Of a DNA stretch of 64,000 bases, positions 62,301 through 64,000 are shown in pieces; within the stretch, counting starts at the first letter, position 1, and every line of letters starts with the position of its first letter. Source of the DNA: Coprinellus micaceus (Eukaryota > Basidiomycota > Agaricomycetes > Agaricales > Psathyrellaceae); contig OX596345.1 in the NCBI GenBank assembly GCA_951394405.1, positions 744,001 to 808,000 of the forward strand, in the 5' to 3' direction. The notes under the pieces were generated by a model. The model saw only the letters and a program-made list of their open reading frames with translations. It did no database searches and was not told where the DNA came from. The translations under genes and the position numbers were made by a program.

Positions 62301-64000
62301 AAGGTCAGATGTCATTGAATGAAATCAGGGAGAAACTAGTAGATGACGCACAGTTTATCAAGGAGATCACTGAGTACGTCGAGAGCTGCATGGTTGGAGG
62401 CTTTACAACTGGAACGAAAGACGAGGTTGAGGCGCGGGTGCCGAAGGATGACGAATACGAGAGTCGGGGTATCCATTCCATTCTGCAGCCTGTCAGCGAG
62501 GACGTCCCCAAAGACTACGTGAATCCTACATTGCGGCTTCCTGAGGCTCCTCCTGAAAACTTCTGTAAGGACGTCGAATTCTGCGGGTGTCAGAATTGCG
62601 AGGACTGCCGAGAGTGGTACGGTCGGTTCAAACATACGTTGGATGATATCATTTTAAGGTCGAACGTCCACCAGTGCTTCGACCGGGAAGACAACGACAA
62701 CGAAACTCCAGGGAAAGATGCGATCGAGGGCGACGCAAACCCGCCGGGAGTGGCGACCGAAAGAGGTCCGCGCGAGGGGGGTCATGGCAAACGTAAGAGA
62801 AAGGGCATTAAAGCCCGCGTGGTTGGTAAAGGGCGAGCTCGTAAACACGCGACGGCGAAAGGCTGTATCAATAAGTACGGGGTGTGTACAGCACGTTTCC
62901 CCCGAGAGGTGTATATGAGAACTAGGGTTGACAGCAAAACGGGCCACTTGAATCCCAAACATACCGACTCCAGCGTGAACGACGTCACTCCTGCCGTGAC
63001 AGTGGGGAACCTCTGCAACACGGATTCAAGGTTCTTGTTGTCAGGGACGGCAGTCAAAGCCACTGTCGGATATGTTACTGACTATATCACCAAGGGGTGG
63101 CTGAAGACGTACCAGGTATTTTCCACAATGTATGACACGTTCACGCGGCAGAGTGCTGTATTGGACAACACCGACCAGGACCCCGGATATTCGGCTCGCC
63201 AGATGATCCTCAAGGTGGTGAATTCTTTGAGTTCTAAGATGGAGATCGGAGCACCGATGGCTGCACTGTACCTATTGGGAAACCCTGATCACTACGTCAG
63301 TCACGAATTCATTACTTTCTATTGGAAGAACTACACGAACTATGTGTATGGTGAGTGGAAAGCTTTGGAGACTATTCTTGAGCCTGTAGAAGGTCAGGGC
63401 GCTGGGGGAACCGACTATCAAGACATGGGTGTCGCAAGGCATTCAAGCCCACGGGGTGACGAGGACGACGAGGATGTTGAAGAGGACGATAATGCAGATG
63501 GAGTCCCTATCGAAGACCTCTGAAGGGAGCTGTACGGTGATGACGGCGGAAATATGCCGAATGCAAGTGATTGTCCGGGGCCACCAGAGGCGCGCGACAA
63601 TGACGAGGCGGTTCGCCTCACAAGGGAAGGGAACTTCTATATGGCGAAGTCGAACACCGACGACTACTGGCACCGGCCCTCTGAGTTAGAAGAGGTTAGT
63701 CTCTATGAATTCATTCAATGTGCAATAAAGCACCCAATCCGAAGCACGAGGGCACCTCGCCAAGACTTACGTTTCTTTCGACTGCAAGATGACCACCCCC
63801 AGTCTGCGTCACATGTATTGGCTTGCGACCCGGCACGGCGATATACCATGGTTCCAAATTTCGTGGGTCCCCAGCTCCCACGACGGGATATCGGTGATAG
63901 AGAAGACTACTGCTGCACTATGTTGACGTTGTTCAAACCTTGGAGAACGGGTATCGACTTGAAGGGCGCAGACGAGACCTGGGAGGAGCGTTTCAGCGAC
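59379..64000 (+). pseudogene. Helitron Rep/helicase, damaged and cut by window edge
   Basis: Autonomous Helitron protein, N-terminal and Rep part only; the helicase lies beyond the window. From ATG 59379: Ala-rich start, two SAP-like helices (LDVQSIRDLCEIHDIFVTKK; LSVAGLQAFASHHRIRLQKK), a Cys region (GGCCVCGQL), then a DUF6570-like block (LANHLWVGEVPECLQGLTLA; RIRYNRCVVRISSGHAKM). The Helitron_like_N/Rep nuclease carries the HUH motif in RMTLHLHFLLWI (about 62266-62300) and the two-tyrosine motif YVTDYITKGW (about 63071-63100). After that MVPNFVGPQLPRRD and DYCCTMLTLFKPWRTGIDLK continue to the edge. Two lesions: an exact 29-bp tandem duplication (60145-60202) shifts the frame, and an in-frame TGA at 63521-63523 interrupts a frame that stays open to 64000. 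Catalytic residues are kept. Confidence 0.88.
60145..60202 (+). repeat. 29-bp tandem duplication in Helitron Rep
   Basis: Exact adjacent copies 60145-60173 and 60174-60202 inside the coding region. 29 is not a multiple of three, so it separates the first 260 or so codons from the Rep frame. Confidence 0.95.

Overview
The window is nuclear DNA of a basidiomycete, very probably a mushroom-forming agaricomycete. Most genes are cut by many short introns (about 45-70 nt, GTRNGY donors, CTNAC-like branch sites). The families fit as well: agaricomycete F-box proteins, DUF6533-type membrane proteins, a WW-like membrane-protein family and a DUF6570/Helitron Rep. Reading frames were rebuilt by joining exons whose phases agree. 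Several genes (the two membrane-protein paralogues, the 16-exon gene) cannot be seen as single open frames.

Left part (1-30 kb), mostly host genes. Left to right: about 2.4 kb with no recognisable gene; DUS1-type tRNA-dihydrouridine synthase (+) facing a large F-box protein (-); a tandem duplication of a 12-exon DUF6533-type membrane protein (-,-); RUD3 golgin (+) facing RPC31 (-); RPC31 diverging from YRA1/ALY (+), which has one 769-nt intron; ERG6 (+); a putative DNA-binding protein (+); a Ser/Pro-rich protein (+); an Old Yellow Enzyme (-); and a WW-like multi-pass membrane protein (-) with a 623-bp TIR element inside one of its introns.

Middle part (31-50 kb), young transposition and fast-evolving genes. 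A complete Ty1/copia element (32317-38565, equal-length LTRs that look the same by eye, TSD TCGCT) splits an otherwise open host gene (-). Around it lie three intronless F-box/LRR-like genes, one spliced minus-strand gene and a 16-exon plus-strand gene in which 13 consecutive introns are all phase 2.

Right part (50.8-64 kb), two more elements. A Ty3/gypsy chromovirus (50812-58965, 790-bp LTRs, TSD CCCTG) carries an extra third ORF after pol. An autonomous Helitron runs off the right edge and keeps both HUH and two-Tyr Rep motifs. The copia gag-pol and the Helitron Rep are each frameshifted by a short exact tandem duplication (41 bp and 29 bp), and the Helitron also has one in-frame TGA. The most unusual items are the gypsy ORF3, the conserved 10-nt micro-exon in both membrane-protein paralogues, the run of phase-2 introns and the shared tandem-duplication damage in two unrelated transposons. 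No defence system, CRISPR array, tRNA or rRNA was found.
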